A stretch of 64,000 bases of DNA from Lineus longissimus (lineage: Eukaryota; Nemertea; Pilidiophora; Heteronemertea; Lineidae): positions 16,554,001 through 16,618,000 of the forward strand of contig NC_088316.1 in NCBI RefSeq assembly GCF_910592395.1, written 5' to 3'. Under the pieces are notes generated by a model. That model had not been told where the DNA came from. It saw nothing but the letters and a program-made list of their open reading frames with translations, and did not search any database. Made by a program: the position numbers and the translations under genes. Positions 11,347-26,300 of the stretch are shown piece by piece. Each line of letters opens with the position of its first letter. The stretch's first letter is position 1.

Positions 11347-14300
11347 ATGGAGTTAGATAGAGTGAAATTATCACAAGACAGCGGTGTGAGCTCTGTTGAA
11401 AGTGAATCTGACACTAGTCCAGCTGACATGGCAGAAAAGTCAACTGAGTCCGAAGAATCTAAAACTGAGTCTGAGCTTCAGCTTACCAGTGTTGACTCCA
11501 CAATCACAATGACAGCTAAACTGGGAGATAACGTTGAAGAAGCCGAGCCTCCTTCTGTGCAAAACTGTCGCAAATTTGAAGTAAATTATCTTGGAAGTCT
11601 CATCCTTGATCGCCGTTACACACACCCAATGTTGCCGTGGGTCATGGCGGAGGTGAAACATCGAAACGACTGCCAGCCTATCAAACTGGAAGTTTTAACG
11701 TTCACGTTGAAAGGCTTTCGAATGGATGGCAATAACGTTTTGTTCGAGCATAAACTTCAGAGCCTGTCACGATTTGCACGGACGCAAGCAGATCCGACAT
11801 GTTTTGCCTATTCGACGAAAACAAGTGCTGCGGCCAACCATTCTGTGTGTCACGTTTTTCAGGCTGTTGAAGAAGCTCAGGTAGGCATATCATTATTCCA
11901 GGTTATGGATATCTTTTTTATGGTTTTTATGACTGAACTTTTACTTTGAAATGAAATGAGCATTCAAGGAAGCAATGCTAGTGTCTCTTCAGCTTTAGCT
12001 GTTAAGCCTTAAGGCTCCCTTCAAAGCACAGTGTGAATTGGCACCTAATTCATGTGTTGTAAACCATGCCTAATGGCTTGTGATCACAAGGCCTGCATTG
12101 CATCGGTGCATGGAGGAGTTCATGGACCGGGCACTTAGTGTGTAGGGCCGGTGAAAGAAAACAATTTGCCTGGTTTCTTGATCAGGATTTATGTGTTGGG
12201 ACATTGTCCTTTGTAATGTCTATGTCTTGTATGTGTCACATGCATGTTTGTCAAGTAAGAGGAGTTGTGGCTAAGAAGTTTGCTTGACAGTTTCATTTTT
12301 GGTTCATTGGGGAATCATGTGTGTAGTGTTGTACTATAAAACAGACCACTTTCGATTGTATCGATTGTTCTAATTGCTTCACACCTATCAATTTCATGCC
12401 TAAACACATCTTCATGGGCATGATTTCATTGCGAAACTGTCATGAAATTATGATAATGATGTTTACTTGTCTGTGTGTGCCCATTTCAGGTGACCTCAAT
12501 TGTAGCTGGAGGCACCTTTAACTGGACTTTGATATTCTCATTATTGATTTAGAAAATAACAGGGAAAAATTATCTCATTCATTTTCAAACTATTATTATG
12601 TGGTACACATGGGGATAGTATTATTATTCATTACATTGCATTGAATGTTTTGTTTTATCGTGAATTCAAATGTCAAGTGTCTGGCAAACTGAAAAAAATA
12701 ACGTGATAACACAACATTGAAAAGTTTTAGTGTACTTTTTACGCTCAACTTTTTAGACCTATAGTTAACTTTTTGTTCATGGGGTCAGCGTGAAAAACAT
12801 GTTATTGGTGACATTTGCCCCAGTACATGTAGACCTGTAGGTACATGTATAGGCCTGATTTTCATTAAAATTCAAGAGAGATGATGGCAATTCATAGAGA
12901 TTTGAACTGTTGAACATTTTTGATTACGAGTCAATATTTCATATCGACGTATATCTGTGTATGTTCACCTCTGAATGTCAGATTTGGCGCAAATCTCATT
13001 TTGGGATGAAACTCTTCAGTGAGTTCCTCTACACCGGTGGAGGTTGTCATCTTGGCTGGCTGCTTCTCCTACTGATTTTCGCAACATGTCCAATGTATAC
13101 CCACCAAAGATCAGGATTATGCTTTAGCTGCGATCAATAAGTCAGATTCTGTCATTGTTCTGATCTGCGGGTTCTACAGACACATGACTGAGGTGACTGC
13201 TACATCGATATCTCTTCATGTGATTGGTGCACATGTACATGTGGTGCTGTAGTCTCCTGAGGGTTGTATAGGTTTTGTTGGGAAACAGTCTTGTACTTGT
13301 AGACTTCTATAAAATTTGGCGCAAATTGGCAAATCTAGATTGTCCTCATTTGGGGGTCATTTTTAAGTGACGTACATTACATGTGAAGTCAACATGCAAG
13401 ATTTGACTGTCAACCCTTGCACATTGCAGCATTGATTATCATATTTATACCATAACTTCGCAAAAATCTAAAAAATTTGCTAACCAACCAAGAAATGAAG
13501 CAAAACAGTGAAATGAACAATACATCAAAGGAATTTTACAGCGTTTCATAGCCCGAGGCTTCCTAACGGCTTTGTCGCAGCGGTAAGGTGTCTAATTAAA
13601 TTTTTCAAGTGTTGCTCATGACAACGTGAAATGTGGCACCGTGGATGAAGTCACATTGTTATTTCAACATCCCAATTTTGAATTGGAAAACCCAGTGAGT
13701 TGGAAATCTTCCCAATTGAAAGTCAATAGGCCTGGGCAAAAAAACTGCTGGTTAGAATTTAAAGGAGGAGTGAGCAGATAATGCTGTGCAAGCACTGCTA
13801 TGTTAGAGATCCTGTGTCAAGTGCACTACTCTACTGTGCTATGTTAGAGATCCTGTGTCAAGTGCACTACTCTACTGTGCTATGATAGAGATCCTGTGTC
13901 AAGTGCACTACTCTACTGTGCTATGTTAGAGATCCTGTGTCAAGTGCACTACTCTACTGTGCTATGTTAGAGATCCTGTGTCAAGTGCACTACTCTACTG
14001 TGCTATGTTAGAGATCCTGTGTCAAGTGCACTACTCTACTGTGCTATGATAGAGATCCTGTGTCAAGTGCACTACTCTACTGTGCTATGATAGAGATCCT
14101 GTGTCAAGTGCACTACTCTACTGTGCTATGATAGAGATCCTGTGTCAAGTGCACTACTCTACTGTGCTATGTTAGAGATCCTGTGTCAAGTGCACTACTC
14201 TACTGTAAGTTAATGTTTTGGTGCATATTCTGATGTGTCCAAGAACTGCCATCCCTTCAGGAAAGCTATAAACTTTGTTTGGGCAGGCCAACATTTTCTC

Positions 14301-17300
14301 GAGACTCTCCTCCCCTTAAGAGACTTCAAGCATCTTTCAAGGACTTTCTTTTCACTTTTTTAAGGACTTTCCTGAAAGAGTGATCTCATAAATCATTGGT
14401 AGGCAACAGGTAGGCCTATCAAGTTTCGTGTTACCAAGTATTGTTCAGGACAATAGGACACTGAGGAAACAGGCATTTTTAATGGTCTTAGTCATAGAGT
14501 CATTCATATTCAATAGGCTTCAAGTGGGTATTTGTGGTGGTGTTTTGTCTTTGTTAAGATCACAAGATATCCAATGTTTTGCTCTATGGGAAGTCTTTCA
14601 CTTACTTTCGAACATCATTCAAAGCACAACGTTTTAAAACGTTTAGGAAACTCAGAGCTCTGGACAAACTCAGCCTGTCCTGTGTCCTCGGCAGCAATTC
14701 ATTGTGTTGGCTTGTGTGTGTGTAATACTGGCTGGTACTAAAGATGTCGCAATCCCAGCATTATCGGCGAAAAATTTGGTTATCAAAGTTGAAGTCCGAG
14801 GAAATTGAACAGATGAAGCTTCGTGATAATAATTATGAGGCAGAGGTGAGCTATTTGATTTTCTGATGTCATATTTGGTACTCTATGTGGTGGTCACTAC
14901 ATGCTCTAAGTTGAGGAGGAAACTGGATGACCCTGTGACCTTTCACCCAACTTTTGTGTTGGAGACATTTTTCAGGGAACTTTGGTCATGGGACACCTAA
15001 TAGTAATACTGACCACTTTACATCAAAATGCTGTCAAAGTAAACATTGGTGTCAACAACTGCTATCTAGCAATTAATCGAGATTTGTTGTGGCCCATTAA
15101 AGATGTGTTTTGTCCTAAATACGTGCTTCATAGGTCGACAATAAAGTGATAGCTATGCGCAATCAATGAACTAGACACAGTAAATCTTCAATTCAGATAC
15201 ATCGATATTGGATTTGTTCTAGAACGTGTTATCATGTATTGATTGATTAAGGTCGAATTCAAATATTTATTGGGGAAACATTTTACAATGGTCCATTCTG
15301 AAAATATTATGCTTCGTTTTAGGTTTTGTTTTGATGAATAAGGTGATTATGATACATGTACATTACGGAGAGCTATGATCACAGAGGAAGAATGTTAGGT
15401 TGAAAGGCCCCTCGGGTCTTTTTAACGACAACAACACAATGGCTTAAATGGCAGCCGATATTGATTCATGTAGTCCTCTGTGGCATCATCCACCCACCCC
15501 ATTTATTTCGTTCACTCTCAGTCAGTATTTCGAGTCTGTATGTTTTCCGTTAGAAAGAGAGCATATTCAAAAGCAATGTCTGAATGTCTGAATCTGATGA
15601 TCTGTAGCCAGCAGATGGCAAGGAAATCTCTTTGGCAGCCATTATCATCTTGGTCCCTTGACAGGAAATTGAACTCCAGATGGAAGGGATATTGTATTTT
15701 GTAAACTCCTTTACTTTATTGCAAGTTCGTGTTATGGAGACTAAGTATGAATATCATTGGTGCGAAAATAACTGATCTATGATGCATTGGATATCCATCT
15801 ATTTGTGGAAAATCAACGTTAAAAAATTATTGAAAAAACCCCATAAATATACATTATATCACATTGTCTACAGTTGATGCTGAAAATTGACATCTGTTGC
15901 TTGCGAATAACTAAGTGATTCTTGAAGTACTACAGGTGGTTTGCCTTGGGCAATCAGTAGGGCTATACGTCACGAGAAAATCGGCAATTTTGCTCACCGG
16001 CCCTGGATGATAATTTGATTTAGGGCACGGACATGACAAGAGACTCAATTGGTCATATACGATAGATCACCATCGTTGGGAAAGCAGCTTTTTAGCTCCG
16101 TAACCCTGCAGTGCCTGCACTATACCACTCGCCTGACATTGCACCAAAGCTAATGTTAATGCTGGTTTTCGTACATGATACAATGTCACCATTCTTTTGA
16201 AATCCGAAGTCAAAACATTTTTTTCCTGAACTGAAACTATTATACAGCAGATCAAAGCTTTGTCTGTTTCTGCCCCATGCTCCTTCAGAGAACATTTCAA
16301 AATGATGAAATGCTTTGTATTCTCTGGTATGTTGTACATACATGCACATCTCGATCATTAATCAACCAGAACAGAAATAACTATAAAGATTTTATTTCTA
16401 TCTCCGTGAATATTTTAAAATGCCAAGTTCTCTGATGGCTGCGGAGAAAACGGGAGTGTGGTTGACATTTAAAGGAATATGTTCATGTTTGTATGGCTGT
16501 TTATTCCTGGGTTAACCCTCTGTCATCCTGTCATACAATGCTGTTGAAATGTTGTTGGCTGCTTCCTTGAAGGCTACCACTGCATGATTGCGTCCAAAGA
16601 AGAAGCCTGGAGATTCTTCATTCTTGGTGCCTGCACAAATCTGATAGCGAGTACAACAAAGGAGATGCCCAGGTTGCTCCTGGTGTATTGATCACTGGTA
16701 GTTGTACATGATACAGTTCGAGAGGGACGATTTTGTGTATTGATGTTTGGTTAAGAGATCAGTTACTTTGATATTATTCCCGACTTTCTGCGTGAATGTA
16801 GAAAGTCGGGCAAGTAGCAACTAAAGGTCGTGGTTTTGATGATCGGTAGGCCCACCAAGTATGCTTGTGGCAAGAAGAAAATGTGGCTATTCATAAAATC
16901 CCTTGCAGTTACAACTAATGTACATTTATATCATACTGTGAATGAAATTACACCAACAGTGCCCACTTCTCACGAGAATCCATCGCTGTGGTGATACTTT
17001 CAATAAGCCTGTCCCCTCACAAGTACAAGATGCAATAGTGGCTGTGCCCGATGTTGGTGTAACTCTCAATATATAGTGATCGATGATTCTAATACTTATG
17101 GGAAATTCACTTCTTGCTTCGAAGGAGCCATTTGTCATCCTGGGGTAAATATGGATGGAATCGGCAACTTACTTGCATGACTAGTTGCCTTCAGTGGTTC
17201 TTGGCAGTTTGGTGTGGCCGTTGGGCTATTAGCCAAGTGAGACATGGATGTTTCAAATGTGTGCTTCTAGTTCATGAATCTTAGCCTGTGTACTCAGCAA

Positions 17301-20300
17301 CATCCAACCGACCAAAAAGACCAACTGACTTTGTCTTGACAAATTCTCTTGCCCAGTAAGCTGGAAGTTCTGACCATCATAAATTGTCAGACAGTACCAA
17401 TCGTTTCCAGCCCAGACACATTCGAAAGTCAATCCATTCATCAACCTTAACCACTGATCAGCACTATATTTCCACAAACGCGGTTGACAGGCTGGTGTTG
17501 ATGTTTTTATAACAACTTCTTTCTCCTTTTTAGCTTACTCTCAGAAATGAATGCACCATTACTGATGATATATTGGATGCTGATGCACGTTTGCTATCAA
17601 GGAAATGTTATTGTCCTCGTCAAATGCTAAGTGTAGATGAATCCTGAGTATAGTGCGCATCAGATTCAGCTTTCTCGATGTAAGAAAGAGTATTGGCAGC
17701 AGATTATACAAAAATTATCATGTTGGGACAGAAAATGTGAGTTCCTGATTGGTTATTGCCCTTTGCTAGAAAGCTGTGGCCAGAACCCGACCATTGTATG
17801 ATTGTAAGACAGTTACGCCAGGCATGAAAGATCGAGAATCAATCCATCCATTTTAATCCACCAATCTGCCGAACATTTCCATAGACGCACATGTAGTTGA
17901 TGACTGCTGTTGCTGTATGCGGACTTGCTCCACTTTCAGAGATCATTGTTATGATGAATGGGCTATTACCGATGATATATTGGATGCTGATTTACGTCTG
18001 CTATGAAGAAATTGTTGTGTCCTTGCCAAATGCTATATACTGTGTATGATCTTTATGTTCCATATACATAGCACATAAACTTTGTTACAGTTAACAAAGA
18101 GCACGTTGATGTGGGGAGGATCAAATTGTGTCGTGACAAAAATCAATTGAAATAGAAAACAAGGGAAATCTAAAAGTTACCTACATATGGAGTTTTGTTG
18201 TAAAAAATTGTTCCTAAATTGCCCTCAAAACACCCGGAAATGCCCACTATTGCACTACATGTACACCCCCACCTAATACCATAATCATCATTTGTAGGAC
18301 ATTTGTTTCTCATCATAGCTATTACTATCAACATGCCATTGTTCGTTGATGAGGTGAAATGAGCCGGTGGAGTGTTTAGATTCATATAATTGCGAGGAGC
18401 GGAAGTCAGATAATGAGCGTCAATTTGGAGGCTGTGTATCGAACAGAACATCGATTGATAATTGTACATCACTGACATTTTGTGCACAATGAGCGAGGAC
18501 ATTTCGATGTCATGAGATACAAAGATAGTTCATTGACCCAGTTGCAACTTAATGTCTGGAACTTTAGCTTATTGTAATAAAATTTCCTTGGAATGGAAGC
18601 TAAACGGATTGATATAGGCCTTCAATCTCGTGCTTCTCATGAAATCCTAATGTCATTGTCTGATTCAGCTTTCTCCTGACTTCCTTGACTTGATTATTCA
18701 GTCATGATGGAAGTTGTCATGGTCATGATGCTGATTGTCACAGTCATGGTGGCGATGGGGAAAATAATATGTCTGATCAGCTGTAAAAAGTATTATTGTC
18801 TCATTTTAGCATGATCAGGGAATGATTAGAGCTTTGAAGCATGAGACATTTTTTAATAGATATTCAGTCAAGTTCTGTTCTTGACTGAGCATGATTGAAG
18901 TTGAGTCAATATCATTACTAGTAATAGCCGCAGTCCTCATAAATGACCATTTACTGCAGCAACATTGTTGACATAGTGATTACTTAAAGGACCACCCGAT
19001 TTAATTATGTTTACTTTGATGTCGAGATGCATGTATTATTCATTGGCTGCCTTCTAAAAGCAAATGCAACTGTACAACTCCATGTTTGTATTATTTGTAC
19101 TATACTCGGGGAAAATCTGCTGATGTCAAATAGACATTGAAAAGACGTTTAAATGTCTGATGTTGATGCCCAATAGACATGTGATGCATTGGCTCCACTT
19201 CTTTTCTCCGCAGACGCACTGCATAAAAAAATGTTACTCAATTCAAAACAATGTTAGCCTCCGTAAAAACGAGAAGAAAATCACAAAAGCCAGACGCTAA
19301 ATGTATAACTTGTCTCCGCTTCCACTAATGCACTTGCGGCGGTTAAACCGGAGTTGACTTGCATGTCTTTTCCAACTCGCCATCTCATGTACCGGAAAGC
19401 CCGATACTTCATCTCAAATGTCAGCCCGGCTTAATGGCTGCAGTGATTTTGAGGATTTTGAGGACTTATGGTATGATCATCATACGCCTACACAGATATT
19501 GACGATAATGGAAAATCTTGTGGCATCAGCTGAATGTCAAAATATCGTCTAGTGTGGTCTGTTTGCACTACATAATGCATAGCTAATCCATCGCCCCCAG
19601 CCGCCAGTCACACACTGCAAAAAGAAGCCACTTCTCCGGGGAAATACAATCTCCTTGTTTAAATATTTCACTGATGCTATTATGTCCCATCTGAATCGTT
19701 AAACAAATCCCCGCCACTAATCAACGGGGTGACCTGGTGTAATGGGAGAGCTCGTTTCATTATGGCACTTAACATTTCTGGTTTGGTCTCGGGTGGACCA
19801 GAAAGTGGCAGATTCTGTACTAATTGAGCCGCTAAATGACGCTGAGCATAGAGTCTCATCATTTCATTGAATTTCATCGAAGGTTTAACATCCCTCCCCC
19901 ACATTGGCTTTGAATACACCCTATAAGCTGGGTTTCTACTGTCATCTGTATGTGCTTGCTCCATAATCCACTTTCAATTTATTGATAACAGATACCGTAC
20001 ACGGATGGATGCATTTCAAATGAAATATCTAAAAATCGATATTCGCATCGCTTCCATTTCAGCAGACGTAATGTATAGTCTTGGTCTGTGGTTCCGGGTT
20101 CATGCCACCTTTCATAGAAGAGGCTCCAATTATGATCCTGATCAATCCATGCTTTGAGAAGATCATTGTGGGGTCACTTCTTTGACTTAAGAGGATTCTC
20201 TGTAGCGTCCTTGCAAGTCTCACCTTCAGGCGACCTTGAACTGATTGTTGACTGACATGTTGCATCATTTTCTCTCTCCAGGTGCCTGAGCTATTCAAGG

Positions 20301-23300
20301 CCATCAGGGAAGCCACTAAGGAGGCCGGCAAGGAGCAATGCCCTTCCAACCTAAAAGAGGGCAAGGTCGTCGAAAACATGGGCGACTTGATGAAAGCCGG
20401 TCACAGTTTCTTTGAGGTTCTTTACACAGGGAAGGTCGCCGTATCTCAGAAGAAAGCACCATCAACATTCATTGATGAGTCAGTGGATAAATTTCTCAAC
20501 ACGATTGCAGAGAGCGATGGGGTTAGCGAGCGAACGCGTCATAGCAGTGGGACAAGTGTCCGTAGTCTTCCAATGACCTTAGAGGGAAATGTCTCTATCA
20601 TGGAGAACGAACTCAAAAAGTGCAACGGTGATTCTGACAAATCTGTGAATTCGAATAAGAGTTCCGACACGCTATCTAGCCACAGTGGTGATAATATAGA
20701 CAGCGCAAACTCAACAGATAAGGAAAGCAGTACGGAACAGTTAGAACCAATTCGGCGAAAATTATCGGACGATTTGAAAATCTCAAAGTTGCGGATTAAC
20801 ACTACGAATAAAGATAAGGATAGTAATGATAATACGAAAAATCCTGGATCTCTTGACGGAGGGCGGTTGCCCGTTCAGAAGGATAGTGAGAACTTAATGA
20901 AGGATACATTGAATAAATGTCTGCTGCCGTCGAATTTGAGCGATAATCGTGTGATGTTGTTACAGATCGGGAACGATGAGGTGTGCCTGATAAGCACCGA
21001 TCAGAAAACTGTGATGTTGAACCGAGGATTCAAGGATATTTCATTCTGCTCTCAGGTGAGGTTGGAAATGTTCTCTTGTTTCAAAACATTTTCTGAAGCT
21101 GTCATAATTCAGGAAATGCTTAGAATTGTCACATTGTAACGGCCTTTTGGTCTCTTTCAGGGTACTCGTCATCCGGAGCATTTTGGTTTCATATCTCGTG
21201 AACCTGGACCGGCTGCCAATAGCTTTAACTGTTATGTGTTCCAATGTGCCACAGAAGGTGTTGTAAGTATTCCTTCCCGCTATTAGCGAAGTGAGTTCCC
21301 TCTTGAATGACAGGAAATAGAGCTGGCAAAAAAGTACGTTTATGCCAGTGGCGTTTATCTCAAGGAAATCCTCAAGACCATACAAGAAATCCTGGATGAT
21401 TCGTTAAGTACTTCGCAGACTGATGTCTGATAGAGTAGCCTCACCAGTGAGCACTATAATTGCTGTTTTAAGCTTACTATATTCGTCTTGTCTGATGAAA
21501 CTAATTGTGGTCTTTTTTTGATAGGTTGAGGAAATTATGCAAGCGCTGAAACAGGCTTTCAATGCTGCATTTAATAAATGTGCCAAGAACCATGTTGTGT
21601 GTGTACTATGTCCAATGCACCAACTCAATAAACTGTGCCAAGAAATTGAAGGTGAGTAAAGCAATAATGTCAGACATAGCTGTGTGAGATAAAGTGGCAT
21701 AGTGATTAGAGTGCTGAGCTTGGAATCAGGATGTCATGGGAGTTAAGGAGTTAATTGAATGTATGCTTTCAACTGTGTCCATCAAATTGTTGGGCAAATG
21801 AGGCCTGTCAGGCAGAACTAAAGTTGAACCTAATAAGGGCATAACTGCTGTCTGTTTGACGCGGCCTAACGACCTATTCATAACTAGTTTGTCTGGTCGG
21901 CATTTTAGGTGTTCCTGCCATAAAAGCCACCGAAGTAATCCAGAAGAGAGTCGATGCTTTAAGTGAGCAAGATCAAAGTATCATCAATGCGATGGTGAAG
22001 GTATGTACAATAATCAACATCAGTTGCCTCAGAGCCAGAAGAGAGTTGATGTTTTATGTGTGTACACGGCAGCACTGTCAGTGATCGAAAACTTTTCACA
22101 GAAGTAATGGGGGAAATGACATTGCAGCATGCATTGTTCAGGGGAATGTTCCTCTGCCTACAGTGAGTGTGCAAAGTTATGGACCATTGAGAAAGCATTG
22201 CGTATTGATTATGCTTCCCATCCCATCCTCTAGAGGACTTGATATCTATGGTGAGATATTCAAATTTTGTGGCCCTTGAATCAAAAGGATCACCAATTGA
22301 CTGCGCCCCTACTGCAATTGTTCAGAGGTTAGAGCGCAGGTCAGGTGAACTTTGATAGGAGTTCTACAATCTTGGTGTCTACGTTGCTGGAGTAGATATG
22401 TTTGTGCATATTTGGCAGTGCAGGGAAGGCAATTTAGGCTGATGAGCTGCAGGCATATACTCTGGATGTTTTGGGTCTTGCGTCGGGAAATAGTGGCATG
22501 AGTTTTGTGAACAATGGCGGACTGGTTTCCTGCACTTCCAGCGACGCTATTAGCTTTGGAAGATGATGATGAATGTTTGAGGGTGAGCTTACTGTTAGAT
22601 GATGAAAACTGTTTGGAATGTTTTAAACACCATTCGGTGTTCAAAGATGAAATCCGATGCCTGAAGCTGGTTTGGGCAAGCCGTTGAGAAAATCTCAATC
22701 TCTAATTTTATCTTTTCTCTGCAGTCGGAGAATCCCATGACCGCACAAGACATGAACGAGGTACTCATGAAAGGTTTGAGGATAGCCTGCGAGAATCAAC
22801 AGAGTGAGCACGTCCATCTCAGCGATTCAAAACGACTGCAGAAGAATGAGGTTTGTTTTAGAGGATTAGGCTTTCACCCCCATTTTGCTGTATAGACTCT
22901 TCTAGATAATGCATTAGAAGAGTCAAATCCAAAAATTTGGGGTGGAAAGGTTATTGTCATTGCAGGGCATATTAAAAAGATAGGAATCTCTAGTAACAGT
23001 GTTGTATGGAAACAGTCCTCTTTATTACTTCAGAAAGTTTTCTCCCATATCAGTTTGATGTTTTATCAATAGTTATTTTCCTTAGTTTCAACTGATTCCC
23101 TATCATGTTGTGTCCCCAGAATGAGCTGTGCGTGTTTGATTTGAAATATTTTGCATTGTCCCATGTGTATTGAGTTTAGTTGTAATTTTACGTGGAAACC
23201 CAATAAAAATATGTTCAGTTTTTGTCGGTTCCTTGTCGTCTGCCATAGATTGTTCTTTTGTTGCAGTTTAATTTAAATGAAGCCACCAGAAAAGTATCCG

Positions 23301-26300
23301 CGTCATCCCGCCTGGACAAGGTCAAGCGATCGCTGACTAATTCGTTTGAAAACTTGATAAAGGTAAGGTTGTAGAGGCTGCATGCTTCCTAGCTAATATC
23401 TGGGCGCTTTTTTTATCTGCCATTTTGTTTTCGAATATAAGTTCTTTTTCTTTCATTTGTTTTTCTATGTCTTGAGTAGAAAACTTTTGCGGAACTGATG
23501 GTGGGTCTCGGCATGGGCGCTTGAGAATGGCAAAATATGACCAAACCAAGTGAAAACAGTTAAGTTGGAAGTTTAAAGCAGCATTTAATTCTTGTGCTTC
23601 CGTAAGTTTTACAGTTGAAAATCTTTTTGGAAACAAATTCGAGAGAATGATTAATCTGTCTTGAATATTACGTTGATGATGATGATTTGGCCGCATCTTT
23701 ACTCACAAACTACAAGTCTTTGCCTTGCTTGTCGTGCCCTGCATGTTCGTTACAAAGATGCATGAACTTGAAAGACTGCACGTCAATTTCTTTTCACCTT
23801 ATAGTAAATACCGAGTTTTTTCTTCATATCTTCATGTACCTTTCTTGTGTACCAAAAACCGGTACTAAATTTCATTTAGCAATGGAATGTTTTCACTTTC
23901 TTTCGATTGCACAACCAAAATTACTAGACGCATTTCAAAAAAATATTTCATTGAATTGTGCAGTGTGCGCGTCTTTTTTTTGCAGCGTAAAAGTAGTAGG
24001 GAGGAGATGGACACACAGGAGGTTCGTGAACGGTCAAATAGCGCGGCTGATGTACTCACTTACCTAACCGTAAGCATTAGGACTGACCATATTAACCCCT
24101 AACACCCATAATGTCAGACGTGGTTTTATATGACCGTTGTCGATAATGAAATAGGATTTAATCAAAAGTTTGCAGTGTTTAACAAATCGGAGGGAAAGCT
24201 TGATTGCAAAGTTGTGGATTGGTGAAACTTCTGTATGTCTCAGCCATTTTGCTATAATACTTGTTTCTATTTAGTCGAAATGCAATAAACCTTTCCTTTG
24301 CCAAATATTTTCTGATTTTCTCCTTGAAAGCTTTAGTTGAAAGTATGTTTTCAAGTACGCTTACGAATAAGGTGGCAGGGGAACTCTGAACCAAGTTGAG
24401 CTTAAATAATAATACCTGTTGATATTTCAATGGAATCAGTGAAGTTTTGCCCTTTCATGTTTTAAAACCTGATTTGCTAAATTTCTGAATATGCTTGAGA
24501 AAGTTTCATAGAAAACAGCAGATGGACAGAATGCAAACGGTATGAAGGAACATGTATAAAGATAATACTGACAGAAATAATTTTGATAATATCACTCATA
24601 AGTCTTTCACTAAACAGCCACTAATACTAATAAAACTATAAAACTTCTTCTTCTGACCAAGCTTCCTTGAATATTAACCTCCTCACTTGCATGAAAATTA
24701 ATGTTGTCACGTACTCTGAATGAGTGTTACCTTTCTGTTCTGTGTCCTGCACCTTGTCAAAAAAACAGGAGCTATTCAGCAAGACGGAAATAGTTTCTGT
24801 TATCCACCTCTCAGTGGATCCATTTTGTAAAATATTTGGCTGCGGTTCGTGCCAGTTTTATTCTGTTAAAGACTGATACTTATTTGACTAGAGACAAGTG
24901 TTTCAACCAATCAGATTCATTCGTCTCTCTTTTCTTCCCAGGATTCCTCGGCATCCAACACGCCAGAGCAGTCGCCATGCCCGTCACCAATCAAGAAGGA
25001 GTTCAGCGACCGTCTGCCATGGTTATCGCGGCGAGAAGAACAGCCTCCGCTGAGACGGGCACGGAGTTCTACAGTGGATAGTACAGGGGATAGCAACCGT
25101 CATCGGAAGGTGTCCCTCCCACCCAGGGTGGCTGATCTAAGAAATCATAATACTGAGCAGAGGGTGCCATCAAAGGGGATGCCTAAGCTATCGTAAGTTG
25201 TGTTGATCAGGGTTCGGCTGTTCAAAGAGGATATCAGCATTACCAACAAAATTACCAACAGCCATGATGATGATCAAGTGTTGCAGAAAACTACATATTT
25301 GTTATTATTGCAGCCCTCGGCAGAGTGCATTGGAGGGTGCGAGTATTACTCTGCAGACATCACCCAGGCACCAGCAGTTGGAAAAGTCTCCCTCCGATGG
25401 CTACGCAACATCACCGAAAACCCCCCTGAAAAGACGAGGGTCTTGGCGCCAGGCTATTTTCATCAGTGTGGTCACGCCAGCTCACACGCCAAAGAATGCT
25501 CCTATTGAAGGTAAATTGACAAAACGAGAAGAGCTCAAAGCAATTTATGGAGATATCCATTATAGATATGTTTAAGACATAGATACATGTGTGACATGAT
25601 ATGATGACATTTGCACAATAATCCAGATTCTTTATCAACTTCGACTAGAAACTGCCTTTTGCATACATTTTTGTGGGACAAGAGCCGTGTTTCTTATGAG
25701 TTTGCTTTTACTAGCAAACTGACTAATTACATGTAGACCATTTAGTTGTGTGGAATTAATGAGGTAATTTGAATGATCAATAATTGATATGTTGAATGGT
25801 CAAGGCATCATCCGATTTGTGGTCTTAACATCATAGGTTCGATACCAAACACAGATGCATCACTTGGGAACTTGGGCAAGTAACTTAACTTTGATTGCTT
25901 TGTCCTTGGAATGAAACATATGCATGTATGTCCCCGATTCCTAAAGCAAAATAACCAACTGGACGGTTGATGGACTCGTCTCACTGCATGGCTGAAGGTG
26001 GAGTCACAACATTACCCAAATCTGTCCCTAACCCCAGTTGCATGACAAAAAGAGACATAAGGCACAAGGGCCTTAGAGAAATTTCTTCCAAGCTCAAGCA
26101 AGCACTGAACAGACAGATTGCCGGTCTTTGTTGATGGCCTACGTGTATGTGCTGGTAGGCATGAACAATGCATTGAGTAAGTAAGTATGAGAGCAAGCAC
26201 AAAAAATTATTATGAAGTGAATCACATTTAGTTTTGATGTACTGTATCATCATGATTTCTTTTGTGTCCTCGTTTCAGAATCCCCAGAAACTATTCCAGA

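Larger units (their letters stand above)
11881..20281 (+). other. Intron 1 of TBC1D4 (8.4 kb)
   Basis: Donor CAG/gtaggc, acceptor ctctctccag. It contains a possible alternative first exon (14744-14845), a 41-bp minisatellite (13798-14206), a short hairpin (16779-16810), a diverged duplication (about 17250-18050) and an orphan minus-strand open frame (19680-19964). The remainder is AT-rich sequence in which I see nothing else. Confidence 0.85.

Noticed and set aside
20282-21139. Independent gene starting at 20282
   Set aside because: The first codon is GTG directly after an acceptor, and the sequence continues PTB domain 1 from exon 1 in phase 0.
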